Shown piece after piece: positions 1 to 8,255 of a stretch of 64,000 nucleotides of DNA. The notes under the pieces are model-generated. The model saw only the letters and a list, made by a program, of their open reading frames with translations, did no database searches and was not told the DNA's origin. Each line of letters starts with the position of its first letter. Position 1 is the first letter of the stretch. This DNA is from Bacteroidia bacterium 43-41 (GTDB lineage: Bacteria; Bacteroidota; Bacteroidia; Bacteroidales; Dysgonomonadaceae), in contig MKTD01000050.1 in the NCBI GenBank assembly GCA_001898165.1, positions 1-64,000 of the forward strand, in the 5' to 3' direction. The position numbers were made by a program, and so were the translations under genes.

Positions 1-94
1 TTAGTATATTTATTAGGCTAAAGTAATGTAAACTAACTCTAAAAGGGTTTATTCATACCGAAAAAAAGGATTTATAGAGGAAATATAGATAATT

Positions 95-210
95 TGTATC
101 ATTGTAGGGGTATATTTTATCGTTTTCTGTATCATTGCAGAGGTAAAATACGATAAATAATGTATCATTGCAGGGTTATATTCTTGAAGCAGGTAAAAGA
201 GTTGCAGGGG
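95..210. repeat. Degenerate 33-base tandem repeat
   Basis: The string TGTATCATTG starts at 95, 128 and 161, giving an exact period of 33, and a fourth, weaker unit (TTGCAGGGG) follows about 34 bases later. The flanking bases of each unit are only partly conserved. The minus-strand ORF track entry at 49..252 shows the same period as 11-residue repeats, but it has no recognisable protein features and I do not call it a gene. The rest of 1-363 is AT-rich and holds no gene that I can support. Confidence 0.6.
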
Positions 211-363
211 AAACGATGTGTATAAACTGGCGCGGGAAATATACGGCAACAAATAGCGTTCAGTTCAATAGGGGGATATCTTATCGAACGATAGAGGTCG
301 GGAAAGAACATTTTACCGGTAGAACTGTTGAATTATCGGTAAGCATCTATCAAAACCAACTTT

Positions 364-1038
364 ATGAAAAAAATACTTCTTCTATTATTGATCGCATTTC
401 CGATACTCGCATCGGCTCAGGTAATCACTTACGATACCATCCGTGTTTCGCCGGATGATGAACGGAATATTTATCGGACACAACGTCAACAGCAAACCAC
501 TCAAACGCAGCAGGCCGATCAGAACCGTATAGCCCAGCGCCCGATACTCTTAGAGCGGGAACCGGCATCAGGTCTTGTACTCGATAAGAGTAAACTTCTT
601 TACGGGGTCAATATCGGATTGTCTTTCAGCCGGAATTATTCTTCATTTAATTTGGGGCCGCAGGTCGGATATCAGTTCAGCAACCGGTTTATGGCAGGTG
701 CAGGGATAAAATATTACTACAATAAAGTGCGTGCTTTTCAATACAACGAGGAGTACCTCTATAAGAATAACCTGCTTGGCACTAACCTGTTCGGCTATTT
801 TTACCCGATGAGGTTCCTCACTGTTTTTGCCCAACCCGAAATAAACCATTTGTGGTTGAGCCTGACCAACGAAGATACGGGCGAAGTCACAAAAAGCAGT
901 GGCTTTGTACCGTCGTTCTTGGTGGGTGGAGGACTACGGATGGGGCGCTCTCACCTTACATTGAACTACGATTTGGCGCAGCACACCAATTCTCCTTATC
1001 CGAGAGGCTGGTTCCTGGGATTTTCCGCGTTTTTCTAA
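364..1038 (+). CDS. Outer-membrane beta-barrel protein, unknown function
   Basis: This 224-residue protein starts with a clear signal peptide (MKKILLLLLIAFPILASAQ, cut after ASA). A polar, glutamine-rich stretch covers about residues 38-60. After it come alternating aromatic and glycine-rich strands ending in an aromatic residue (GFSAFF), the usual C-terminal signature of an outer-membrane barrel. The length fits a small 8-10 strand OmpW/OprF-like barrel. No catalytic motif is visible and the neighbours give no functional clue, because the next gene is on the other strand. The barrel class is well supported; the substrate or role is unknown. Confidence 0.75.
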   Translation: MKKILLLLLIAFPILASAQVITYDTIRVSPDDERNIYRTQRQQQTTQTQQADQNRIAQRPILLEREPASGLVLDKSKLLYGVNIGLSFSRNYSSFNLGPQVGYQFSNRFMAGAGIKYYYNKVRAFQYNEEYLYKNNLLGTNLFGYFYPMRFLTVFAQPEINHLWLSLTNEDTGEVTKSSGFVPSFLVGGGLRMGRSHLTLNYDLAQHTNSPYPRGWFLGFSAFF

Positions 1039-1154
1039 CAAACGGGTATCAAAAGCTTTTACAGAGCTTGAGTTCTCGGCCATTTTGTTCCATCAAGGAA
1101 TAATTTCCATTGTTTGTATTCCTTGTTTTTATGGCACGGGTGAGTTGAATATGG

Positions 1155-1394
1155 TCATACGTTTTTGACGACCGTGCCGTTGGAATCTTCCATAACAATA
1201 ATATAGCTCTTCTTCGTCAAAAATTTAAGTGTGTAATAATATTGGCTGTCAGTAAATCCATCGGGCAAAAGCGCCGTTTTCATGTCAACTTTGCCTTTCC
1301 ATGTGGTTCCGGTAAAAGTATCGGGCAGGTCATCTTTTTTGCAGGATACGCCAACCAGGAGCAGGGCTGCAAACATCAATAGTTTTGTTTTCAT
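1155..1394 (-). CDS. Small lipoprotein, unknown function, possibly truncated
   Basis: This 79-residue protein has a lipoprotein signal peptide with lipobox VGVSC followed by KKDD, so it is probably lipidated. The rest resembles the start of a small lipocalin-like or META-like lipoprotein fold (TFTGTTWKGKV and a later YYYTLKF strand). It ends abruptly after only about four predicted strands, so the gene may have lost its 3' half. Reading past the stop in the other frames gave no convincing continuation. It stands alone between a plus-strand barrel gene and the end of the recF operon. Lipoprotein identity is likely and function is unknown. Confidence 0.6.
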   Translation of the reverse strand: MKTKLLMFAALLLVGVSCKKDDLPDTFTGTTWKGKVDMKTALLPDGFTDSQYYYTLKFLTKKSYIIVMEDSNGTVVKNV

Positions 1395-1490
1395 AATGAA
1401 TGTGGTTTTTTAATTTTTTTCAGGTACAAAGTTACGGCAAAAAACGATATGACGGCGTTTTTCAGCATACGGATTTCCGTTTTTAAAGAG

Positions 1491-1784
1491 TTAACGAAAA
1501 ACGATCTCTTTCACGATCTCCATTCCGGCGTGCTCGTTTAGTTTATCAATCAGGCTTTGTTTATTCATAATCAGCTCGGCCCGCAAAACCGATGAAGTCA
1601 GCTGAACGTGCAGGACGTTTCGTTGAAAATAAATATTTTTGGTGTAATGCGAAACACCTTCCCCCAATAGCTCCCGCCACGCCGAAACGGCACGGTGTTC
1701 GGCCACGGCGATTTTTAATCCGGGATTCTCATTGAGGAATTCCGAAAGAACAGTCGCAATGGGTTGAGCGTTTTTTTTAAGCAT
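1491..1784 (-). CDS. DUF721 family protein (RecF-adjacent)
   Basis: This 97-residue protein matches the DUF721/DciA-like family by size and by the pattern of a helix-rich N-terminus (AQPIATVLSEFL), a central W-x-x-LLGEGVSHYTKNIYF segment and a strand with HVQLTSSVLRAELIM. DUF721 proteins are often encoded beside recF or dnaA, and DciA members act in replicative helicase loading, though that role is not shown for this short form. The start overlaps the end of recF by 8 bases, so the two are translationally coupled at the end of the nadB-folP-cdaA-recF operon. Confidence 0.8.
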   Translation of the reverse strand: MLKKNAQPIATVLSEFLNENPGLKIAVAEHRAVSAWRELLGEGVSHYTKNIYFQRNVLHVQLTSSVLRAELIMNKQSLIDKLNEHAGMEIVKEIVFR

Positions 1785-2883
1785 AAACTGTTATCTCTCC
1801 GTCTTTTACCGAATAGATGTGATGGCTGTTGTTAATTCGTTCCAGTATTTTGTCGAACGACTCCCGGTTGGTATCCGAGATGAAAATCTGGCCAAACTCA
1901 TCGCTCGAAACTAATTTTACGATCTCTTCCACCCGGTTGGCATCCAGCCTGTCGAAAATATCATCCAGCAGCAAAATGGGCGTCCGCTTCCCGGTTTTGA
2001 GCAGGTAATGAAACTGTGCCAGCTTCAGGGATACAAAGTAGGTTTTGTTTTGCCCCTGCGAACCCACTTTTTTAATGGGAAACCCGTCGAGCAACATTTC
2101 CAGTTCATCGCGGTGAATACCGGTGGTGGTGTGCCCCATCGCGATATCACGGCGACGGGTTTGCCGCAGTGTGTCCCTGAAATTGTTTTCGTGAAGCTGT
2201 GAAACGTAATCGAATGTCGCCTGTTCGTTGGAAAGGCTTATTCTCTTGTAAAACTCATCAAAAACAGGGGTGAACTCTTTTACAAACGCTTGCCGTTTTT
2301 TAAAAATAAGCTCTCCGTCTCCCGCCATTTGATCTTCCCAAAGCTCCAACAGGGTGGAGTCGATTTCGTTATCGCCCGGTTTCAATGTCGCGTTGCGCTG
2401 TTGCAAGGCATTGTTGTAGCGGATCAAAGCGAGCATATACTCTTTGTCGAACTGCGAAATGGCCATATCCATGAACTTCCGCCGCTCTTCGCTACCCCCC
2501 TGGATTATCCCGATATCGGCCGGGGAAATCATCACTAACGGAATAAATCCGATGTGGTCGGAAAGTTTTTCGTACTCTTTTTTGTTCCTTTTGAATTGTT
2601 TTTTCTGTCGCCGGCGCAATCCGCAATAAATCTCTTCCTCTCCTCCTGTCTCTTCAAGCCCGTATCTCCCCTGAAGCATGCAAACATCGGCATCGTGTTT
2701 GATGATCTGGCTATCGATAGGGTTGGTGTAACTTCTGCAGAACGAAAGATAATAAACGGCATCCAGCAAGTTGGTTTTACCCATGCCGTTGTTTCCCACA
2801 AAACAGTTTATTTTGGGCGATAACTCCAGTTCAACCTGAGCCAGATTTTTATAATTAATGATGGATAATTGTTTTAATATCAT
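1777..2883 (-). CDS. recF: DNA replication and repair protein RecF
   Basis: RecF is an SMC-like ATPase that helps load RecA on SSB-coated gapped DNA together with RecO and RecR. The 368-residue length is typical. The Walker A motif GNNGMGKT lies at residues 30-37, an ABC-type signature region near 290 (GSQGQNKTYFVSLKLAQ) and Walker B with the D-loop (LLLDDIFDRLD) near 305-315. The gene starts 5 bases after cdaA ends and overlaps the DUF721 gene. In many bacteria recF sits beside dnaA and dnaN; here it is instead the fourth gene of an operon with NAD, folate and c-di-AMP genes. Confidence 0.96.
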   Translation of the reverse strand: MILKQLSIINYKNLAQVELELSPKINCFVGNNGMGKTNLLDAVYYLSFCRSYTNPIDSQIIKHDADVCMLQGRYGLEETGGEEEIYCGLRRRQKKQFKRNKKEYEKLSDHIGFIPLVMISPADIGIIQGGSEERRKFMDMAISQFDKEYMLALIRYNNALQQRNATLKPGDNEIDSTLLELWEDQMAGDGELIFKKRQAFVKEFTPVFDEFYKRISLSNEQATFDYVSQLHENNFRDTLRQTRRRDIAMGHTTTGIHRDELEMLLDGFPIKKVGSQGQNKTYFVSLKLAQFHYLLKTGKRTPILLLDDIFDRLDANRVEEIVKLVSSDEFGQIFISDTNRESFDKILERINNSHHIYSVKDGEITVYA

Positions 2884-2888
2884 AGTAA

Positions 2889-3650
2889 TTATTCCGCCAG
2901 GATTAACTGTTGCAGCTCTTCGGGATTAACGTTAATTTTCAACCTGCCTTCCTCGGCGAATGTTATTTTTCCGGTTTCTTCCGAAACAACAATCACTTTG
3001 GCGTCGGTTTCCTGCGTGATCCCTAACCCGGCACGATGCCGCAACCCCATGTGCTTGGGTATATTCGGATTTTGCGATATGGGAAGAATACAACCTGCGG
3101 CTTTTATTTTTTTACCCACGATAATCATTGCCCCATCGTGTAACGGACTGTTCTTAAAGAAAATATTTTCAATCAGCCGCGACGAAATGTCGGCGTTGAT
3201 GATCTCACCCGTCTGTTCGTACAAGTTGAGTTGTAAATCGCCCTGGATGACGATAAGCGCGCCAATCCTGGCTTTCGACATATTCATGCAGGCCAGTACG
3301 ATAGAAGTAATGTGCGACGTGTCCTGTTGTTGTTTATCGACCGGGATAAAGAGTTTCGATATAAACTTCCATCCTTTTTTCGAACCCAAAGACATCAGGA
3401 ACCTTCGGATTTCGTCCTGAAAAAGAATGACCAACAATATCAGGCCGATATTCACGAACTGATCGAGAATAGAGCCCAGCAGGACCATATCGAACACCTG
3501 CGATACCAGCACCCAGATAATCATGAATATGACAATCCCGATAAAAAGCGGGCGCATTCCCGATATTTTCACCATCTTAAACAGGTAGTACAAAAGTGCG
3601 GCTACCAGAAAGATGTCAATAAAGTCTTTTATTCCAAAGTGTTCAAGCAT
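2889..3650 (-). CDS. cdaA: Diadenylate cyclase CdaA (c-di-AMP synthase)
   Basis: CdaA joins two ATP molecules into cyclic di-AMP, a second messenger for turgor, potassium and cell-wall control. The 253-residue protein has three N-terminal membrane helices (about 11-30, 35-55 and 58-78) and then a cytoplasmic DAC domain. Both DAC signatures are present: DGAMII at about 172-177 and RHRAGLG at about 204-210. The start overlaps the end of folP by 22 bases. No regulator of the CdaR type is encoded nearby. The folP-cdaA pairing is, as I recall, common in Bacteroidota. Confidence 0.95.
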   Translation of the reverse strand: MLEHFGIKDFIDIFLVAALLYYLFKMVKISGMRPLFIGIVIFMIIWVLVSQVFDMVLLGSILDQFVNIGLILLVILFQDEIRRFLMSLGSKKGWKFISKLFIPVDKQQQDTSHITSIVLACMNMSKARIGALIVIQGDLQLNLYEQTGEIINADISSRLIENIFFKNSPLHDGAMIIVGKKIKAAGCILPISQNPNIPKHMGLRHRAGLGITQETDAKVIVVSEETGKITFAEEGRLKINVNPEELQQLILAE

Positions 3651-4489
3651 AAAAGGTCATTGCTTATTTTTTCTACAATTTTCACACATTCCATTGCCTC
3701 CTTCACGTCGTGGACGCGTAAAATGCTCGCTCCCGACAGTAATGCAACCGTATTTAAAACCGATGTTCCGTTCAGACTTTCTTGCGGCGTGCATCCCAGC
3801 AATTTGTAAATCATCGATTTTCTGGAAATTCCTGCTAAAATCGGTGCATCAAAGATATCAAAATATTTTAAATAAGCCATCAACCGGTAGTTTTGATCGG
3901 TTGTTTTACTGAATCCGAACCCCGGATCGATAATGATATCGTTTACGCCCAGAAGGTTTAATTTTGATATCTTCTCGGAAAAATAGTAGAGGATGTCCTG
4001 GATAAAATTGTCGTAACGGGTGAATTGCTGCATGGTCTGCGGTGTGCCGCGCATATGCATCAGGATATAGGGAACGTTGAGCCGGGCAACTGTTTCGAAC
4101 ATGTTATCATCGATTTGTCCGCCCGAAATATCGTTAATGATATTTACCCCGTACTCCTCTACGGCATGCTTTGCTACCTCGGAGTAAAAGGTATCGATGG
4201 AAAGAATGACATCGGGATATTCTTTGCGGATGAGTTGAAGCGCCGGTTCCACCCGGTTGAACTCCTCTCCGGCGGAAAGGAGGGGTGCTGAAGGTGAGGT
4301 GGATTGTCCACCGATATCGATAATTTTTCCACCTTCATCCAGAATTTGTTGTACGCGCCCGACAATCTCTTCTCCGGATTGTTTGCGGCTTCCCGAATAA
4401 AACGAATCGGGCGTGACGTTTAAAATTCCCATTACCAGTGGGGTGGAAAGGGGAAGCAATTCGCCGTTTATGTTGATGGAGTTTGTCAT
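3629..4489 (-). CDS. folP: Dihydropteroate synthase
   Basis: FolP condenses p-aminobenzoate with hydroxymethyl-dihydropterin pyrophosphate to form dihydropteroate in folate synthesis, and is the target of sulfonamides. The 286-residue length is normal. Signature 1 (MGILNVTPDSFYSGSR) covers about residues 20-35 and signature 2 (IDIGGQSTSP) about 57-66. The conserved DPGFGFSKT and GISRKS motifs lie toward the C-terminus. It starts 2 bases after the nadB stop and overlaps cdaA, so it is co-transcribed with both. Confidence 0.97.
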   Translation of the reverse strand: MTNSININGELLPLSTPLVMGILNVTPDSFYSGSRKQSGEEIVGRVQQILDEGGKIIDIGGQSTSPSAPLLSAGEEFNRVEPALQLIRKEYPDVILSIDTFYSEVAKHAVEEYGVNIINDISGGQIDDNMFETVARLNVPYILMHMRGTPQTMQQFTRYDNFIQDILYYFSEKISKLNLLGVNDIIIDPGFGFSKTTDQNYRLMAYLKYFDIFDAPILAGISRKSMIYKLLGCTPQESLNGTSVLNTVALLSGASILRVHDVKEAMECVKIVEKISNDLLCLNTLE

Positions 4490-4491
4490 TT

Positions 4492-6072
4492 CTACAATAC
4501 AGAATTCGGGTCTTTGTACGGATAATCAATGGTATAGTGCAGCCCGCGGCTTTCTTTACGTGCCGTAGCCTGCTTAATGACCATATAACCTACCTTTATG
4601 ATGTTTCGCAGCTCACAGATTTCACGTGAAACGACCGACCGCTGAAAAAGGTTTTCGGTTTCACGAAAAAGAATGTTCAGCCTGTCCATTGCGCGCTGCA
4701 AGCGGATATCGGAACGAACAATCCCCACGTAGGACGACATAATTTGCCCCACTTCCTTATAGCTCTGCGTGATAAGCACCATCTCTTCGGTGGAGGCGGT
4801 GCCTGTTGCATTCCAATCGGGGATATCTTCCTGAAAAGAATAATTCCTGAAGAGAGGGAGAGTGTGTTTGGCTGCCGAATCGGCAAAAACCACCGCTTCG
4901 ATGAGCGAGTTCGATGCCAGACGATTGGCGCCGTGCAAGCCGGTACAGGCACACTCGCCGTTGGCGTAAAGCCGGTTTATGCTTGTTTCGCCGTCTATGC
5001 TGACAAAAATTCCGCCGCATAAATAATGGGCAGCCGGAGCCACCGGAATCATATCTTTGGTAATATCGATACCGTAGGTCAGGCATTTCTCGTAGATGGT
5101 GGGGAAATGTTTTTTTGTCTCCTCAGCATCCTTGTGCGTGACGTCTAAACAGACGTGGTCATCACCTCTGTTTTTCATTTCCGTATCAATGGCACGGGCA
5201 ACGATATCGCGCGGCGCGAGCGAAAGCCGCTCATCATATTTCTGCATAAACTCCTTGCCGTCTATTGTTTTCAAAATACCGCCGTACCCACGCATGGCTT
5301 CGGTAATGAGGAACGATGGCCGGACACCGGGATGATACAACGCCGTGGGATGAAATTGCACGAACTCCATGCCTTTTATCTCGCCTTTGGCGCGCGCCAC
5401 CATCGCAATGCCGTCGCCAGTTGCCACAAGCGGGTTGGTGGTTGTTTGATAGATACACCCGATACCGCCGGTTGCCATCATGGTCACACGCGAAAGGAAC
5501 GTCTGCACTTCATGGGTCTGCAGATCCAAAATATAGGCGCCGTAGCACTCGATGCCGGGTGTGTGCCGCGTTACAATTTGCCCCAAATGATGTTGAGTAA
5601 GGATTTCTATTGTGAAATGATTGTCGTAAACATCAATATTGGGATGGTTCCGGATGGTTTCTATCAAGCTTGTCTGTATTTCGGCGCCGGTGCTGTCTTT
5701 GTAGTGCAAAATCCGAAATTCGGAATGGCCGCCTTCCCGGTGCAGGTCAAAATTTCCTTTTTCGTCTTTATCGAAATTTACACCCCAGCTGATCAACTCC
5801 TTGATTTGCGCAGGAGCTTCTTTCACCACGCGCTCCACCACGCGGGCATCACACAATCCCGCCCCCGCATCGAGGGTGTCGGCAATGTGTTTTTCGAAAT
5901 TGTCCCACGGATTTGTTACCGATGCAATACCGCCTTGTGCATAGTAGGTGTTGGCATCTTCGAGCGTTGTTTTGGCTATTATGGCCACCTTGCCGTATTT
6001 TGCCACTTTCAGGGCGTAACTCATCCCCGCAATGCCCGACCCAATGATTAGAAAATCGTATTTATAGGCCAT
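4492..6072 (-). CDS. nadB: L-aspartate oxidase
   Basis: NadB oxidises L-aspartate to iminoaspartate with FAD, the first step of de novo NAD synthesis, and can use fumarate as acceptor in anaerobes. I start it at the ATG at 6072 (MAYKYDFLIIGSG, 526 residues) and not at the ORF-track start of 6114. A TAAATTTG -7 box at 6102-6109 places transcription start downstream of the two earlier ATGs. The FAD motif GSGIAG is at residues 11-16, the YYAQGGIA motif of the aspartate oxidase/fumarate reductase family follows, and an ANGECACTGLHGANRLASNSL motif lies further on. nadA and nadC are not in the window. It is the first gene of a five-gene operon. Confidence 0.95.
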   Translation of the reverse strand: MAYKYDFLIIGSGIAGMSYALKVAKYGKVAIIAKTTLEDANTYYAQGGIASVTNPWDNFEKHIADTLDAGAGLCDARVVERVVKEAPAQIKELISWGVNFDKDEKGNFDLHREGGHSEFRILHYKDSTGAEIQTSLIETIRNHPNIDVYDNHFTIEILTQHHLGQIVTRHTPGIECYGAYILDLQTHEVQTFLSRVTMMATGGIGCIYQTTTNPLVATGDGIAMVARAKGEIKGMEFVQFHPTALYHPGVRPSFLITEAMRGYGGILKTIDGKEFMQKYDERLSLAPRDIVARAIDTEMKNRGDDHVCLDVTHKDAEETKKHFPTIYEKCLTYGIDITKDMIPVAPAAHYLCGGIFVSIDGETSINRLYANGECACTGLHGANRLASNSLIEAVVFADSAAKHTLPLFRNYSFQEDIPDWNATGTASTEEMVLITQSYKEVGQIMSSYVGIVRSDIRLQRAMDRLNILFRETENLFQRSVVSREICELRNIIKVGYMVIKQATARKESRGLHYTIDYPYKDPNSVL

Positions 6073-6101
6073 TCTTTTTCCGAAATTATTCTTTTTCATT
6101 G

Positions 6102-6109
6102 CAAATTTA
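6102..6109 (-). promoter_or_regulatory. nadB operon -7 promoter box
   Basis: Read on the minus strand this is TAAATTTG, a match to the Bacteroidota -7 consensus TAnnTTTG. It lies 30 bases upstream of the ATG at 6072. The in-frame ATG at 6099 would sit at or before the transcription start, which favours the 6072 start. A partial copy of the dispersed repeat end (TTAAGAAACTGTTT, 6120-6133) lies just upstream. Confidence 0.6.
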
Positions 6110-6332
6110 GGCATTAAAGTTAAGAAACTGTTTCATCTTTTAATTTAAATGGAAAAAAGAAGCCACTTCGAAAAGCGAGAGCAAGGAGCAGATGATTCAG
6201 GCGGGCGTAACAAATAAAATAATTGTATAATAGTTAAAAGTCTGTGGTTTAGTTTGATTGTTTAAGTAAAAACATTTACTTTGTGTAGCGTAAGGAACCA
6301 GATGAATAAACAATTTAAAACTTTCTAAATCA

Positions 6333-7604
6333 ATGAAAAATTATAGGGTTATTAGCTTATTGCTGTTGTTGCTCTGTAGTTTCCCGCTCTTTAGTGATGG
6401 AGATGATGTTTTGCAGGCACAATTGTTTACTTTGCACGGCAGGGTATTGGCAAGCGACACCCGCGACCCGCTTCCCAATGCAAGTGTAACCGTAGGGAAC
6501 CTGAATGTATCGAGTGTGACCAACCAGGATGGATACTTTACGCTCAGGGTACCTGCATCGGCAAGAAATTCCAGGCTGATTATCCGGTACTTGGGATATG
6601 AGAATATGGAAATACCGGTGGTTACGCTGATTGACAAACCCAATAACCACATTGTGTTAACACCTTCTCCTATTGAACTGGGACCGCTTGAGGTTGTTTC
6701 GGGAGACGGAAGCGAACTGATGCGCGAGGCGTTGAACCGTATCCCGCAAAACTACTCTACCGATCCCAATATGATGGTGGCGTTTTACCGGGAATCGATA
6801 AAGAAAAATGCAAATTATATCTCTTTGGTAGAAACCGTATTGGATGTCTATAAATCTTCGTACCGCTCGTACGAGAACGATCAGGCAAAAATCTACATAG
6901 GCCGGAAAGCAACCGATATCACGCCGCGCGATACTATTTTAATGAAATTCCAAGGCGGGATCAGCACGGCGCTTATGCTTGATGTGGCGAAGAATCCCGA
7001 AATTGTTTTTGGAGAGAGGGGTGATGAATACAGTTTCAATATCGAAAGGATGATAAACATCAACAATAAGCCGCACTATGAGATTAACTTTCAGCCAAAA
7101 AACGGTATAAAAGATATTTTATTTCGAGGAAAGGTTTATTTGGATGCCGGATCGCTGGCCATCGTCAGAATAGAGTTTAATATGAATGTGGAAGGCCGGA
7201 AAGATGCTTCCAATATCTTTATCCGACGGAAACCTGCCAAGATGAGGGTTGATGTGGAAGAAGCCCGTTATATAGCCGACTTTATTGAAAACAACGGTAA
7301 GTGGTTTTTCAATTACAGCAGTACTGAAGTAAGGTTCCGGGTAAGGTGGACTAACCGCTTCTTCGGGCTTTTCGCCACGAACTACACCATCGGCTCAGAA
7401 ATGGCCATTACGGACAGGTATCAGGAGAGTGTCAATAAATTCCCGAGGGACGAGCGTATCCGCTCTACCGATGTGATTGCGGAAAAAGTGGAGCACTTTC
7501 AAGATCCTGATTTTTGGGGCGAGTACAACGTGATTGAGCCCGGCATCGAAATCACTAACGCCATAAAAAGATTGAGCGGGAAATTAATGCGCCGTGCGGA
7601 ATAA
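6333..7604 (+). CDS. Carboxypeptidase-like regulatory domain protein, envelope-associated
   Basis: This 423-residue protein has an N-terminal hydrophobic signal segment (YRVISLLLLLLCSFPLF). A CarboxypepD_reg-like beta-sandwich domain follows at about residues 32-110, with the diagnostic GRVLASDTRDPLPNASVTV and a DGYFTLRVP strand. The remaining 300 residues are unlabelled by motif but resemble the region found in DUF5686-type proteins of Bacteroidota, with strands and no catalytic signature. Its fold suggests a periplasmic or outer-membrane role. It stands alone between the divergent nadB operon and rpsO. Domain assignment is good and function is unknown. Confidence 0.75.
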   Translation: MKNYRVISLLLLLLCSFPLFSDGDDVLQAQLFTLHGRVLASDTRDPLPNASVTVGNLNVSSVTNQDGYFTLRVPASARNSRLIIRYLGYENMEIPVVTLIDKPNNHIVLTPSPIELGPLEVVSGDGSELMREALNRIPQNYSTDPNMMVAFYRESIKKNANYISLVETVLDVYKSSYRSYENDQAKIYIGRKATDITPRDTILMKFQGGISTALMLDVAKNPEIVFGERGDEYSFNIERMININNKPHYEINFQPKNGIKDILFRGKVYLDAGSLAIVRIEFNMNVEGRKDASNIFIRRKPAKMRVDVEEARYIADFIENNGKWFFNYSSTEVRFRVRWTNRFFGLFATNYTIGSEMAITDRYQESVNKFPRDERIRSTDVIAEKVEHFQDPDFWGEYNVIEPGIEITNAIKRLSGKLMRRAE

Positions 7605-7629
7605 TGCGGAATAAATAGTTGTAAAACTG

Positions 7630-7660
7630 TTTGTAATCTGAAAATTTAACTGTATCTTTG
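7630..7660 (+). promoter_or_regulatory. rpsO promoter
   Basis: TTTG at 7630-7633 and TATCTTTG at 7653-7660 are separated by 19 bases, an almost perfect Bacteroidota -33/-7 pair. The rpsO ATG is 43 bases downstream. Confidence 0.85.
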
Positions 7661-7702
7661 CAACCCGAAAAACTTTTAAATTAATTTTTACAAACAAGTT
7701 TT

Positions 7703-7972
7703 ATGTATTTAGATTCTGAAAAAAAGAAAGAAATCTTTGCAAAGCACGGAAAGTCTAACACTGATACTGGCTCACCTGAGGCGCAGATAGCATTGTTTTC
7801 ATACCGTATTTCGCATTTGACTGAACACCTGAAGTCAAACAAAAAAGATTATAACACGGAACGTTCATTGAAAATTTTAGTGGGTAAACGTCGTCGCTTA
7901 CTCGATTACCTGATTGAAAAAGATATCGAAAGATACCGGACAATCGTCAAAGAATTAGGCCTGAGAAAGTAA
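7703..7972 (+). CDS. rpsO: Small ribosomal subunit protein uS15
   Basis: The 89-residue length is exactly that of S15. This protein binds the three-way junction of 16S rRNA and organises the platform of the small subunit. The conserved [25 protein letters not shown] stretch covers about residues 12-37, and the basic [10 protein letters not shown] motif lies at about 61-70. It is monocistronic, with its own strong promoter and an intrinsic terminator directly downstream. pnp, the neighbour of rpsO in many bacteria, is not here. Confidence 0.98.
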   Translation: MYLDSEKKKEIFAKHGKSNTDTGSPEAQIALFSYRISHLTEHLKSNKKDYNTERSLKILVGKRRRLLDYLIEKDIERYRTIVKELGLRK

Positions 7973-7992
7973 AATTTTCTAAAGAAAAAATG

Positions 7993-8035
7993 AAAAAGAG
8001 AGAGTAAACGACATTCAACGATACTCTCTTTTTTT
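7993..8035 (+). terminator. rpsO intrinsic terminator
   Basis: AGAGAGTA and TACTCTCT form an 8-base-pair stem, extended by A and T tracts, and are followed by seven T residues. It starts about 20 bases after the rpsO stop. Confidence 0.8.
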
Positions 8036-8128
8036 ATGTGAATTCGTCCCGATTAAAGCAGCAGAGAGCCCTCAGTCTCTAAAAAGATTACAAAAGTGAA
8101 AAATATGTTATAAAACATATATATTTAT

Positions 8129-8255
8129 TTTGCGGGTTTGAAAAAAGAGGCCTATCTTTGTATCGATAACCTAAAACAATCTTTTTTACCTTATTGAAGA
8201 TAACAAGTTAAACCGCAGACAAAAGAGGTCATCTCGATCGAGGTGACCTTTTTTT
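8129..8255 (+). ncRNA. Candidate small RNA (promoter plus terminator, no ORF)
   Basis: TTTG at 8129-8132 and TATCTTTG at 8153-8160, 20 bases apart, form a good promoter. The predicted transcript starts near 8167, contains no ORF worth the name, and ends at a strong hairpin (AGGTCATCTCGA paired with TCGAGGTGACCT, 8226-8249) followed by a T tract. That would give an RNA of about 90 bases. The terminator also overlaps the stop codon of the broken phosphoesterase gene on the minus strand, so it may simply be that gene's bidirectional terminator with a promoter-like sequence by chance. No known RNA family is recognised. Confidence 0.4.
8226..8255. terminator. Strong hairpin with T tract, possibly bidirectional
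   Basis: A 12-base-pair near-perfect palindrome containing one G-T pair is followed by seven T on the plus strand. On the minus strand it is followed by CTCTTTTG, which is weaker. It sits at the 3' end of the minus-strand phosphoesterase pseudogene, whose stop codon it touches. Confidence 0.75.

Noticed and set aside
95-210. CRISPR-like regular spacing of TGTATCATTG
   Set aside because: The unit is degenerate throughout and there are no unique spacers or cas genes; it is a plain tandem repeat.
5155-6051. 298-residue plus-strand ORF opposite nadB
   Set aside because: It mirrors the NadB coding frame and has no signal or family feature.
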